Assembly: GCA_001803235.1 (NCBI GenBank)
Contig: MHBL01000490.1
Coordinates: 1 to 39,472 of the forward strand
Direction: 5' to 3'
From: Lentisphaerae bacterium RIFOXYA12_64_32
Lineage (GTDB): Bacteria > Verrucomicrobiota > Lentisphaeria > Oligosphaerales > YB12-FULL-65-16
DNA: 39,472 nucleotides
The translations under genes were made by a program, and so were the position numbers. The notes beneath the pieces are model-generated. The model saw only the letters and a program-made list of their open reading frames with translations. It made no database searches and was not told where the DNA came from. Positions 9,307 to 16,829 of this stretch are shown here, in pieces (positions within the stretch are counted from its first letter, which is position 1; each line of letters begins with the position of its first letter).

Positions 9307-11310
9307 GTGAGTGACATGACGGACGAACCCAGAGCCCTGAAGGTGGCCGAGAACACCGGCCACTTCTTCGACGCGGACACGCCGCTGCGCCGCGCCCCGG
9401 AGTTCGGCGGCCGTGCCTACGAGGAGCGGCCGCAGCAGCGCGACATGGCGCTGGCGATCGCCGAGCACCTGACCTCGGGCCGCCACCTGTGCGTCGAGGC
9501 GCCGACCGGCGTCGGCAAGACGTTCGCGTACCTGGTGCCAGCCGTGCACTTCGCCTGCGAGACCGGGTTGCCGGTCGTCGTCAGCACTCACACTATCAGC
9601 CTGCAGGAGCAGATCCTGGACAAGGACCTGCCGATACTCCGCAGGTTGATGGGGGTTGAGTTCGAGGCCGCGGTCGCCAAGGGCCGCAGCAATTACGTCT
9701 GCCTCCGGCGCCTGAACCAGCTCGCGGACCAGGACCAGCAACTGCTGCCGGGGGCCAACTTCCTCTCGGAACTCGATGCCATCTGCCGCTGGTCGCAGAA
9801 AACCGAAGACGGGTCCACCTCGACCCTCGACTTCGAACCGGCGCCGGCTGTGTGGGAAAGCGTCTGTTGCGAAGTCGGCAACTGCCTCAACGCCCAGTGC
9901 CCGTTCTTCAAGACCTGCTTCCTGATGCACGCCCGCCGCCGCCTCGACAAGGTGCAGATCATCGTCGCGAACCATGCCATGTTCTTCACCGATCTGGCCA
10001 TGAAACTGACCGCGGGCAATGCCGATGGTGGCATTCTCCCTGCGTACGGCGCTGTCGTGCTCGACGAAGGGCACACCATCGAAGATGAGGCCGCCGACCG
10101 GCTCGGGCTCGACGTCAGCAGTTTCTTCCTGCGCCGCAGCCTGCGCCGCCTGTACTGGCCCGAACGCAACCGTGGCTTGCTGGCAGACGCCTCCTGCATC
10201 GAGGCCCGAGAGGCCGTAAACGACGCACTTGAAAAGGTTGAAAGCTTCTTCACCCGAGTCCGCGTCTGGCTCGAACGGCAGGACCGCAACCCGATCCGGT
10301 ACACGGTGCCGGGTCACATTCCAAACCTGTTGGGCGATCCACTGGAACGCGTCGAGCGCGAGCTCGGTCGCCTGCTGGTCGGCACGGAAGAAGCCGACAC
10401 CCGACTCGAACTCAAGGCACTCAACGACCAGGTCCGGGAAACGCGTTTGGCGTTGCACAAGTTTCTGGACATGACACTGGCCGAACACGTGTACTGGTTC
10501 GAACGCCACGGCCGCAATCTCAGCCAGATAAGCCTGCACGCGGTCCCCATCGACATCGCGCCCCTGCTGCGCACCCACCTGTTCAGCCAGTCAGCCACGG
10601 TCATCGTCACCAGCGCCACCCTGGCGGTGCGAGGCCGCATGGACTACTTCCAGCGGCGCCTGGGCGCCGAAGGGGCCGACACCCTGGTGCTGAGTTCACC
10701 CTTCGACTTCCAGCGCCAAGTCATCCTGTATCTCCCCCTCGATATGCCGGACCCCAACAAGACCGACGAGTTCATTCCGGAGGCGTGCCGCCACATCCGG
10801 CACTTTCTGCTGAAGACGGAGGGCAAGGCCTTCGTGCTCTTCACCAGCTACAGCATGATGCAGCAGGTGGCACAGGATATGGTGGACTTCTTCCAGGAAA
10901 GTCGCATTCAGCTCTTTGTGCAGGGCGAAGGCCTCACCCGCTCGCAGATGCTCGAAGCCTTCCGGAAAGACATCAATTCTGTCATCTTCGGGACCGCGAG
11001 TTTCTGGACCGGCGTCGATGTGCCTGGCGAGGCGCTCAGCAACGTCATTATCGTCCGCCTCCCCTTCGCCGTACCGGACCAACCTCTCGTCGCCGCCCGC
11101 AACGAACACATCGAGCGGAACGGCGGCCGCCCGTTCTGGGACTACTCACTCCCCGAGGCGGTTCTCAAGTTCCGCCAAGGCTTCGGCCGGTTGATCCGCA
11201 GTCATGACGACTCGGGCATCATCGTCGTCCTCGACAACCGAATCGTGCGCGCCGGCTACGGAAAGGTCTTCCTGGATTCCATCCCCCCGTGCCGGCACCA
11301 AGTCTTCTGA
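9307..11310 (+). CDS. dinG: DinG/XPD-family ATP-dependent DNA helicase
   Basis: A 667-residue superfamily 2 helicase of the iron-sulfur XPD/DinG type, expected to unwind DNA 5'-3' in repair or R-loop removal. Motifs in order: Walker A APTGVGKT (65-72), motif Ia VVSTHTISLQEQ, Walker B DEGH (253-256), motif V FWTGVDVPGEALSNVII, motif VI QGFGRLIRS. Between Ia and II lie Cys132, Cys193, Cys198 and Cys204, the spacing expected for a 4Fe-4S cluster. There is no exonuclease domain at the N-terminus. The start could be GTG 9307 or ATG 9316; neither has a strong ribosome site. It converges on the small membrane-protein operon with a 14-bp gap. The family is certain; the symbol is by similarity to E. 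coli DinG. Confidence 0.9.
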   Translation: MSDMTDEPRALKVAENTGHFFDADTPLRRAPEFGGRAYEERPQQRDMALAIAEHLTSGRHLCVEAPTGVGKTFAYLVPAVHFACETGLPVVVSTHTISLQEQILDKDLPILRRLMGVEFEAAVAKGRSNYVCLRRLNQLADQDQQLLPGANFLSELDAICRWSQKTEDGSTSTLDFEPAPAVWESVCCEVGNCLNAQCPFFKTCFLMHARRRLDKVQIIVANHAMFFTDLAMKLTAGNADGGILPAYGAVVLDEGHTIEDEAADRLGLDVSSFFLRRSLRRLYWPERNRGLLADASCIEAREAVNDALEKVESFFTRVRVWLERQDRNPIRYTVPGHIPNLLGDPLERVERELGRLLVGTEEADTRLELKALNDQVRETRLALHKFLDMTLAEHVYWFERHGRNLSQISLHAVPIDIAPLLRTHLFSQSATVIVTSATLAVRGRMDYFQRRLGAEGADTLVLSSPFDFQRQVILYLPLDMPDPNKTDEFIPEACRHIRHFLLKTEGKAFVLFTSYSMMQQVAQDMVDFFQESRIQLFVQGEGLTRSQMLEAFRKDINSVIFGTASFWTGVDVPGEALSNVIIVRLPFAVPDQPLVAARNEHIERNGGRPFWDYSLPEAVLKFRQGFGRLIRSHDDSGIIVVLDNRIVRAGYGKVFLDSIPPCRHQVF

Positions 11311-11324
11311 GGGTTCACCACAGT

Positions 11325-11753
11325 TCACGGCTTGCGGGGCGCCGCATCCGCCGCGGACTGGCTCTTGACTTGAAGCCGGTACGCCCGAGTCTGGATTTCC
11401 CCGGCGAAAGTCTGGTTCTCGTGAACCAACCGCTGCGTCGCCGCCACTGTCCCACTGATCAGCCCCAGGATGATCGCACAACCGGCAAACGCGAAAAGAA
11501 AAAGCAGCGCCTGCCGCCGCCGCGTCGCCAGCTTGCGCTCGTGCCGCTTCCCGGATACGGTCACCGGGGCATCCGGCATGGTCTGCTTCGCGCCCGACGA
11601 ACCACCGACGCCCCTGAACACGATCCGAGGTCGCGGTTCCGTCGCCGCAACGGGCTGTGCCGGCGGTTCGCCCTCGGGCGGCGCTGACGCCGGTCCCTCG
11701 GCGGCCAGCAGCATCCACACCGGAATGCCGGACATGTGGATCGGTCTGAACAT
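11325..11753 (-). CDS. Unrecognised single-span membrane protein (third of three)
   Basis: A 142-residue protein starting at ATG 11753, chosen over an upstream in-frame ATG because GGCAGGAGGACGG sits right before it. Residues about 20-80 are Pro/Ala-rich then basic (KRHERKLATRRR), followed by one strong membrane span (about 82-104, LLFLFAFAGCAIILGLISG) and a short polar tail. By the positive-inside rule the basic N-terminal part is cytoplasmic. It is the last of three consecutive small membrane-protein genes on the minus strand. No family is recognised. Confidence 0.6.
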   Translation of the reverse strand: MFRPIHMSGIPVWMLLAAEGPASAPPEGEPPAQPVAATEPRPRIVFRGVGGSSGAKQTMPDAPVTVSGKRHERKLATRRRQALLFLFAFAGCAIILGLISGTVAATQRLVHENQTFAGEIQTRAYRLQVKSQSAADAAPRKP

Positions 11754-11775
11754 CCGTCCTCCTGCCATGGCCAGA

Positions 11776-12270
11776 CTACTGGCCGATACCGGACAGCCCC
11801 CTGGACTGTGCCGGCAGTTCGGCACACGCGACCATCGGCACAACATCATCCCGCTTCAACCCGGCACGCGAGGATGTCCACGTCAGCGTCAGCACAGCCA
11901 CCGGGGCGAAACCCTTGACTTGATCGACACCGAATTCCGCCTGCATGCCCGGCGGCAGACTCAGCACCTTCTCCCCCACGTCGAGCCGGAACGCCACCCG
12001 GCCCGGCCCGGCTTCGGCCTTCAGGGGCCCGGCCGCAAACACACCGTCGATAACTCGCCAGGTCTTTCCGGCCGGGCATTCGTGGACAAAGGCCCGCCAC
12101 TCATCGCGCAGACGAATGATCTCCCGCTGCGTAGCCAACTCCCGCGCGCCGTCCCGAATCGACACCCACGAACCAACGCACAGGGCCAGCATCAATACCC
12201 CAGACACCGGCCACAGCACGACGTTCCGACCTCGACTGGTTGGGTTGTTCTCCACCGCCTTCACCCGCAC
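11776..12270 (-). CDS. Unrecognised single-span membrane protein (second of three)
   Basis: A 164-residue protein with GTG start at 12270, only 3 bp after the stop of the gene before it; a second GTG at 12264 with GAGAGG ahead is an alternative start. It has one N-terminal membrane anchor (about residues 18-37, VVLWPVSGVLMLALCVGSWV), then a soluble domain that is probably outside the membrane, with a helical part (ELATQREIIRLRDEWRAF) followed by a beta-rich part. The layout resembles small anchored subunits of envelope machines, but I recognise no family and assign no function. Confidence 0.6.
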   Translation of the reverse strand: MRVKAVENNPTSRGRNVVLWPVSGVLMLALCVGSWVSIRDGARELATQREIIRLRDEWRAFVHECPAGKTWRVIDGVFAAGPLKAEAGPGRVAFRLDVGEKVLSLPPGMQAEFGVDQVKGFAPVAVLTLTWTSSRAGLKRDDVVPMVACAELPAQSRGLSGIGQ

Positions 12271-12273
12271 CTC

Positions 12274-12648
12274 TCAACCCGAACCTGGGACCAGGACCTC
12301 GGCCAGCACACCGCCGGCGCCGTCCGTGATGTACAAGGACCACATTCCACCCTGTCGGGCGCACACGGCCTTGACACCCCGCTCCCGGGCCAGATCGCAC
12401 CGCTCCAATTCGGCTTCAAGCACCGTCGTGATAGCTTTCACGTCCAACTCACTCTTGTGAACCGACAGTCGCTCCACCACATTGTCAAGCACCAGAAGCG
12501 CACGGTGCTGGCGTACGCATCGGACCTGCGCCCGCCCGTTCAGCAGCAACAACACCCCCCAGCAGGCAAGCACAAGGAAGACTACCCCCCACCCGCCCGC
12601 ACGGCGAAGGATGGGGTACCGCGAACCCGGATGTTGCGGACTCTGCAC
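12274..12648 (-). CDS. Unrecognised single-span membrane protein (first of three)
   Basis: A 124-residue protein with a GTG start at 12648 and GGGAG about nine bases upstream. One membrane span lies at about residues 18-37 (GGWGVVFLVLACWGVLLLLN), followed by a domain with a helix (ALLVLDNVVERLSVHKSELDVKAI) and a short strand-rich end (GGMWSLYITDGAGG). The topology is the same as in the next gene, and the two are separated by 3 bp, so they are co-translated. Together the three genes may encode anchored parts of one envelope complex; this is inference only. Confidence 0.6.
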   Translation of the reverse strand: MQSPQHPGSRYPILRRAGGWGVVFLVLACWGVLLLLNGRAQVRCVRQHRALLVLDNVVERLSVHKSELDVKAITTVLEAELERCDLARERGVKAVCARQGGMWSLYITDGAGGVLAEVLVPGSG

Positions 12649-12792
12649 GAAAAATGACTCCCGATCGGCCCTCTGTACGGCAACGGCGCTGACACTGACG
12701 TGACGGCACAGCCTTTACTCGCCCGGCGCGACTGCCGCTACGTCCCAAAGATAGCGACCTGTACGGGTAGATTCGCCCTCGAGGAGCAATGG

Positions 12793-12970
12793 CGTGCCCC
12801 GGCTGGGCTGCGATTGAGCGCGGTGGCTCGGCGCGTCCCGCGCCGAAGCGGGGTGCGCCGGCCGGCCTTCGTCCGGCGAAGCTGCCTGGGCGAAGACGGA
12901 TCCCCGGCCGAGGGCCTCGGGCCGGGACGGCCCCGAGCACCCTGCTGCGGTCCCGGAGGTCCCGCGCCAC
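12793..12970 (+). repeat. Dispersed palindromic repeat, copy 1
   Basis: This region matches the reverse complement of 25710-25852. The shared outer arms are about 65 bp on one side (including GGCTCGGCGCGTCCCGCGCC, then GAAGCGGGGTGCGCC) and about 60 bp on the other (CTCGGGCCGGGACGGCCCCG through GTCCCGCGCCAC). The arms contain their own hairpins, GGCGCG-TCC-CGCGCC and a CGGGCC/GGCCCG-type stem. The centre is different: about 50 bp here against about 17 bp in the other copy. Confidence 0.75.
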
Positions 12971-13202
12971 GGCCCGCCACGGCACACAACCGCGAACGGG
13001 CGTATCCTGGCGCCCATTGCACCGCCTTCTGTCTCTGTAGATTTACCCGCACAGGTCGAAAGATAGACGCGCGCCCCGCCGCCGTCCAATCCTGAAGCCC
13101 CGGATGCGTAAAGCGTCAGCGCCCCCCGGCCGGCGGACCGGCCGGTCATCTGGGGACCAAACACGCCGCCATCGTCTTTACGGCCGGCGGGGCTCGGGAA
13201 AA

Positions 13203-13253
13203 TGGCGGGACCGTCTCGGTCCCGCAGGCGCCGGAGCGGGACGCTCCGGCCAC
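13203..13253 (+). repeat. Double-hairpin repeat, solo copy
   Basis: Two adjacent perfect hairpins: GCGGGACCG-TCT-CGGTCCCGC (13205-13225) and CCGGAGCG-GGA-CGCTCCGG (13231-13249), bounded by TGG and CCACT. The reverse complement of 33421-33475 has the same order, the same stems and the same bounding TGG/CCACT but different loops. That second copy is inside a MITE-like element; this one has no such ends. Confidence 0.65.
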
Positions 13254-13307
13254 TCCATGGCGACCTGCGAGTCTCATGGGCGCGCCCGTCGGATCGAAAA
13301 CCAAATG

Positions 13308-14567
13308 CTATCCCACGCTTTCCCGGCGCTCCGGCCCCAAGTCCTTGCCGCGAAAGGCGAACCAGGCCGTCCCCACAGCCCCGCAGGCACAGGCGGTCAT
13401 CAGGTTCAAGGCCGGGCTTTTCTGCCACAGGAACGCGCCGCCGAACGCGGCACCGGAGACCACCACGTCGCGGACCAGGTAGTACAGCCCGAAGACGCCG
13501 GCCTTTCGGTCCTCGGGCGCCAGGTCCATGATGAGGGCCTTGCGCGTGGGCTCGCCGAACTCCTTCAGGCCGCGCAACACGAAGACCGCCAGCAGCATTC
13601 CGAACGAGCGCGAGAAATACAGGGCCAGCGGGAAGAGGGTGAAAAAGACGAAGGTCATCACGACGAACGGCTTCTTGCGGGTGCGGTCGGCCAGGCACGC
13701 AACGGGCACGTAGATCAGAATCGCCGTGGCCATCTCGACGCTCCGCAACAGGCCGAACTGCACGGCGGTGACCGGCCCGGGGGCCTGTTCGGTCCCGACG
13801 GCCCAGACGACCACGAAAGCGTACGGAATCTGCTCGCAGAACCGCACCAGGATGTCGCTGATCAGCAGGTTGCGCAGGTCGCCGTCCATGAGCCGCCAAA
13901 GCCGGAGCGGGTTGCGCTCGGCGCCCGGCGCCTGGCTGTCCCTGGGCGGATCGTCCTCGATGAGCAGTTGCTGCAGGACCGCCGCCACCACGGCCATGAC
14001 CAGGGCGCCCACGAACGCCAGTCGCACGCCCAGCTCGACGCCCCAGGCGGCGATAAGCGCCCCGCCCGCCAGCGGCCCCAGGGCCATGGGCACGCGCCGC
14101 ACCAGTGAGTGGACCGACACGCCCATGGTCCGCTTGTTCTTGGGCAGCACCCGCGCCACCAGGCTCATGGTCGCCGGCAGGGAGATGGCGGTCCAGGAGA
14201 GGAACAGGCCCGCAGCGGCCAGCACCGCCGGCCAGGACGGCACCAGAACGACCACGACAAAACCGGCTATCGAAATCAGATTGAAAATCAACAACGCCCG
14301 TTTGGCGCCCAACCGATCCGACAGGTACCCGCCGGGGAATGAGTACAGCGCCCCCAGCAGGTTGTCCATGCCGTTGAGAAATCCCACCGACAGGTACCCG
14401 CCGCCCAACGCCAGGAGGTAAAGCGGCAGGAACTGCTCGGCCATGTGCTCGCCCATGCCCACCAGGATGGCCATGCCGAGCAGCCCGACGATGCTGCGGC
14501 GCAGTCCGAGGAACTCCGCGAGCCGCTGCAGGCGCGAGGGCGGGAGCGGGTTTTCAGGACTTACCAT
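13308..14567 (-). CDS. MFS transporter, drug-efflux-like, under PadR control
   Basis: A 419-residue major facilitator with about 12 membrane spans, expected to export a small molecule. The family loop is recognisable after span 2 (GGYLSDRLGAKRAL), and a longer charged central loop (EDDPPRDSQAPGAERNP) divides the two halves. Its ATG lies within the last 14 bp of the PadR gene, so the two are translationally coupled. Pairing with PadR, a regulator type that often controls detoxification and efflux pumps, suggests an inducible exporter. The substrate cannot be read from the sequence. Confidence 0.85.
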   Translation of the reverse strand: MVSPENPLPPSRLQRLAEFLGLRRSIVGLLGMAILVGMGEHMAEQFLPLYLLALGGGYLSVGFLNGMDNLLGALYSFPGGYLSDRLGAKRALLIFNLISIAGFVVVVLVPSWPAVLAAAGLFLSWTAISLPATMSLVARVLPKNKRTMGVSVHSLVRRVPMALGPLAGGALIAAWGVELGVRLAFVGALVMAVVAAVLQQLLIEDDPPRDSQAPGAERNPLRLWRLMDGDLRNLLISDILVRFCEQIPYAFVVVWAVGTEQAPGPVTAVQFGLLRSVEMATAILIYVPVACLADRTRKKPFVVMTFVFFTLFPLALYFSRSFGMLLAVFVLRGLKEFGEPTRKALIMDLAPEDRKAGVFGLYYLVRDVVVSGAAFGGAFLWQKSPALNLMTACACGAVGTAWFAFRGKDLGPERRESVG

Positions 14568-14913
14568 GCCGGTCGACCTTCCGAGTCTCGCCGAGTACCA
14601 CCTCGCGGTAAAGTTCCTCGACCTGTTGGCGCACCAGCGCGAGCACCTCCCGACCCTTCCCGGTCAACACGTATTCCCTGCGGGCGCGCCGCCCACCGCG
14701 CGGGTCGACCCGGCAACTCAGCCAACCGCGCCCCTCCATCCGCGCCAACAACGGGTAGATGGTGCCGGGACTGGCCTCGTACCCGTGCCGCCTGAGCTCG
14801 CGCAGCATCCACTGACCGATCACCGGCCCCTCTGCCGCGTGATGCAGCACGTGGGCCTTCCAGAACGCAAGCAGGATCTCGCGCTGCAACGCTTTCCCGT
14901 CATCCGGCCCCAT
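14554..14913 (-). CDS. PadR-family transcriptional regulator
   Basis: A 119-residue winged-helix repressor of the PadR subfamily with short C-terminus. The hallmark HGYEASPGTIYPLLARMEGRG region (about residues 43-63) is the recognition helix and wing, followed by YVLTGKGREVL. The first half (FWKAHVLHHAAEGPVIGQWMLREL) is slightly longer than usual. An AGGAGG site precedes the ATG. A 20-bp perfect palindrome overlaps this leader and is a likely autoregulatory operator. It directly controls, by position, the overlapping MFS gene. Confidence 0.9.
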   Translation of the reverse strand: MGPDDGKALQREILLAFWKAHVLHHAAEGPVIGQWMLRELRRHGYEASPGTIYPLLARMEGRGWLSCRVDPRGGRRARREYVLTGKGREVLALVRQQVEELYREVVLGETRKVDRHGKS

Positions 14914-14923
14914 GTATCCTCCT

Positions 14924-14943
14924 TAGCCGCCTTTTAGCGGCTA
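14924..14943. promoter_or_regulatory. Candidate PadR operator palindrome
   Basis: TAGCCGC-CTTTTA-GCGGCTA is a perfect inverted repeat with 7-bp arms, 11 bp upstream of the PadR start codon and touching its AGGAGG site. Position and symmetry fit a dimeric repressor site controlling its own operon. It is not the ATGT-N8-ACAT type known from some PadR proteins, so the match is by location only. A leader hairpin that hides the ribosome site is the alternative reading. Confidence 0.45.
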
Positions 14944-14982
14944 TCTCTGACCCAACATGTTTGTCGTAATGGGCGCCGGTGG

Positions 14983-15022
14983 TCACTGAGTCACTAAGTC
15001 ACTGAGTCACCGAGTCACCGAG
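14983..15022 (+). repeat. 8-bp tandem repeat (TCACTGAG-type, x5)
   Basis: Five contiguous octamers: TCACTGAG, TCACTAAG, TCACTGAG, TCACCGAG, TCACCGAG. The unit length and sequence differ from the heptamer arrays, and it is not bounded by their flanking modules. The last two units share the same substitution, suggesting stepwise duplication. Confidence 0.8.
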
Positions 15023-15049
15023 CCCACGCACCCACGGCGCACCGCGCCT

Positions 15050-15078
15050 CTTTTCCCGAGCGCCAGTCTCGGGAAAAG
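15050..15078. other. Strong hairpin without T tract
   Basis: CTTTTCCCGAG pairs perfectly with CTCGGGAAAAG across a 7-nt loop (15061-15067). The stem has A/T-rich outer pairs. It could terminate transcription in either direction or be part of an intergenic repeat; there is no following T run, so I do not call it a terminator. Confidence 0.5.
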
Positions 15079-15085
15079 CGCCGTG

Positions 15086-15198
15086 CCTTGATTCCCTCAA
15101 CGGTGACGAAAGACAACATTTGTCTCGGCAACTGAGGCCTTGGGCTGACCTCTGACCTCTGACCTCTTGGGTTGCGGGCAACGCCCGCCTTAGTTTAC
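15086..15198. repeat. Heptamer-array element, copy 2 (GACCTCT x3)
   Basis: The left module GACAACATTTGTC (15112-15124) and its upstream neighbourhood match 8813-8853. Then come three copies of the heptamer GACCTCT (15147-15167). The right module TTGGGTTGCGGG, hairpin GCGGGC-AAC-GCCCGC and TTAGTTTAC (15167-15198) matches 8931-8962 with four differences. The hairpin is kept although its loop changed. The tandem unit differs by order of bases from copy 1 and the array is shorter. Confidence 0.8.
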
Positions 15199-15584
15199 GA
15201 TTACCGTAGTCGTTTACCGTAACCTGTCAAACCCGCCGCGCGCCGGCCGAGTATGGGCGAGTTCTAATCTGGCCCTTGGAGCAGGTTAAGGTTTGCATGG
15301 CAGAGTGTCGGGAAAGCGTGGAACATGGAGACGAATACAATATAGTATCGTGACCTTCGACGGATTGCGGCTCCGGGGCGCGTACGGTTCGGTTCTGCTC
15401 GGCGCCCCCCGTGCTGCCCGGCCCCGGGACCGTGCCCCCAAGGAGTCCACCCGTGTTCCGGGACACCCCCCCGGCAAGCGTATCGGCGACCGCGGCAACG
15501 ACAACGCCAAGGCGCTGGAGCGGCGCAAGATTCCCCGCGTGCGCGGCAGGACCGGCAGCACACGGTTTACACGAGCGAGATTAC

Positions 15585-16829
15585 ATGCCCATCAACCTAA
15601 CCATACCCACCACCTTCGAGGACTCGTATCTGGAGCAACTCGACACGTTGAACGGTGCCTCAGCTCGCGCCGGCAAACGCCGGGTCGCCGAGATCTACGG
15701 CGCCTACCAGACATCCATTCTCGGTTCGGCCAGGCCATCCAAGTACCTCCCCCGTCCCACGCAAAAACAGTTCCGGGCTCACGTGCGCAAGGCCCATTCC
15801 TACGGAATCGATTTCAGCTACGCGGCGAATTCCCCCTGCCTGGGCAACATCGAGTACACGGCCAAGGGCAGGCGGCAGATCGTCGACTTCCTCGACCAGA
15901 TCGCGGATGCGGGAATCGACTCGATCGTCGTCACCATCCCCTTGCTGATCGAAATCATCCGCGAACGCCACCCGCACCTCCCGATCGTCGCCTCGTCGCT
16001 GTGCTACATCAGTGACATCCAACTCGCGACGCGCTTTCAGGACATGGGAGTGAAACGTATCGTCCTCGACCCCGACATTAACCGGGATCTTACGCTCCTG
16101 AAGAAGTTTCGCGCCTCGCTGCAGGTCGACCTCGAGGTCATTGCCAATCACACCTGCCTGATATCCTGCCACCTGGAGAACTGCCACTACAACAACACCG
16201 GGCACGGCAGCCAAAGGACTCCAGAACGCCGGGAGATGATCTACAGCCAGTACAACCTCCTGCGGTGCACCTTGGAGAAACTGCGTAACCCCGGCGAATT
16301 CCTCGCGTCCCCGTGGTACGCCCCCAAAGACCTTGTGCATCTTGAGGAAACCGGCGTTCAGTGGGCCAAACTCGCGGGACGAGGTTCGACGGCAGAACAT
16401 CTTCTCGCGCTCGCCGCGGCGTACCTGAACGGCCGCTGCAGCGGGAACCTTCTGAAACTGCTGTGGTGGCCGCACCACCTGGCCTTCCGAAAAACGGCTG
16501 ACGGGACCGCCCTTGACGTTCTGGACATATCCCTTGAGGAGGCTGGATTGGACGGCTTTATCGACTTCTTTCGAAAGCACTTCCCGTGCCGCAGCGGTTG
16601 CGAGAACTGCAGGTACTGCCACCGCAAAGCCACCGGAGTACTGCGCTATGACAAGGACCTGCTTCAAGCGTACATCGCCAATATGGAGCGGGTCCTTCAT
16701 GGCCTCCTGACAGATGACGTGTCCGAGCCCGACTACCGCCGTCAGGTGAAAACCTGGCAGGCGTGCGCGAAGGCCTGTCGCGTACCCGAGCCGGAAAGAG
16801 CAGGAGCGAGATGCAGAAACGTATCCTGA
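15585..16829 (+). CDS. U32-peptidase-like TIM-barrel protein with two cysteine clusters
   Basis: A 414-residue cytoplasmic protein, first gene of a seven-gene operon. Residues about 75-215 follow the U32 pattern: a barrel with SYAANSPCLGN, a repeated strand-helix order (IADAGIDSIVVTIPLLIEII, VASSLCYISDIQLATRFQDMG), and then EVIANHTCLISCHLENC, with Cys191, Cys195 and Cys200 where U32 proteins such as UbiU, UbiV and RlhA carry cysteines for an iron-sulfur cluster. A second, compact set, Cys335-x3-Cys339-x2-Cys342-x2-Cys345, suggests another cluster. Known U32 members of this type are not proteases but catalyse or assist oxygen-independent hydroxylation. ATG 15585 was chosen because conserved-looking sequence starts there; the ribosome site is weak (GAGCGAG). 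It overlaps the next gene by 19 bp. The family call is from pattern recognition and could be a related barrel. Confidence 0.6.
   Translation: MPINLTIPTTFEDSYLEQLDTLNGASARAGKRRVAEIYGAYQTSILGSARPSKYLPRPTQKQFRAHVRKAHSYGIDFSYAANSPCLGNIEYTAKGRRQIVDFLDQIADAGIDSIVVTIPLLIEIIRERHPHLPIVASSLCYISDIQLATRFQDMGVKRIVLDPDINRDLTLLKKFRASLQVDLEVIANHTCLISCHLENCHYNNTGHGSQRTPERREMIYSQYNLLRCTLEKLRNPGEFLASPWYAPKDLVHLEETGVQWAKLAGRGSTAEHLLALAAAYLNGRCSGNLLKLLWWPHHLAFRKTADGTALDVLDISLEEAGLDGFIDFFRKHFPCRSGCENCRYCHRKATGVLRYDKDLLQAYIANMERVLHGLLTDDVSEPDYRRQVKTWQACAKACRVPEPERAGARCRNVS

Larger units (their letters stand above)
12649..13307. other. Repeat-filled intergenic region, no gene seen
   Basis: This 659-bp stretch holds a dispersed palindromic repeat (12793-12970), a GGCCGG-CGGA-CCGGCC hairpin near 13125-13145, and a double hairpin (13203-13253). 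Open frames here are side effects of GC-rich composition. It separates the three-gene membrane operon from the PadR/MFS operon, which reads toward it; the hairpins may act as terminators, although none is followed by a T tract. Confidence 0.5.
14914..15584. other. Divergent intergenic region between PadR and the seven-gene operon
   Basis: This 671-bp gap holds the PadR palindrome, an 8-bp tandem array, a strong hairpin (15050-15078), copy 2 of the heptamer element, and about 380 bp before the U32-like gene. GAATACAATATAGTAT near 15333-15348 is the most AT-rich spot and contains TACAAT, a possible -10 box for the operon, but I see no good -35 partner. GGAGCAGGTTAA at 15280 also occurs at 7597. 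Confidence 0.4.

Noticed and set aside
9121..10578. 485-residue minus-strand open frame opposite the helicase
   Set aside because: Lies across the helicase motifs on the other strand; no recognisable domain.
15411..15584. N-terminal extension of the U32-like protein
   Set aside because: The upstream part is Pro/Ala/Arg-rich with no ATG in phase, while recognisable sequence begins at ATG 15585.
15293..16015. Alternative 240-residue frame at the start of the operon
   Set aside because: It overlaps the U32-like gene in another frame and has Arg/His/Pro-rich shadow composition.
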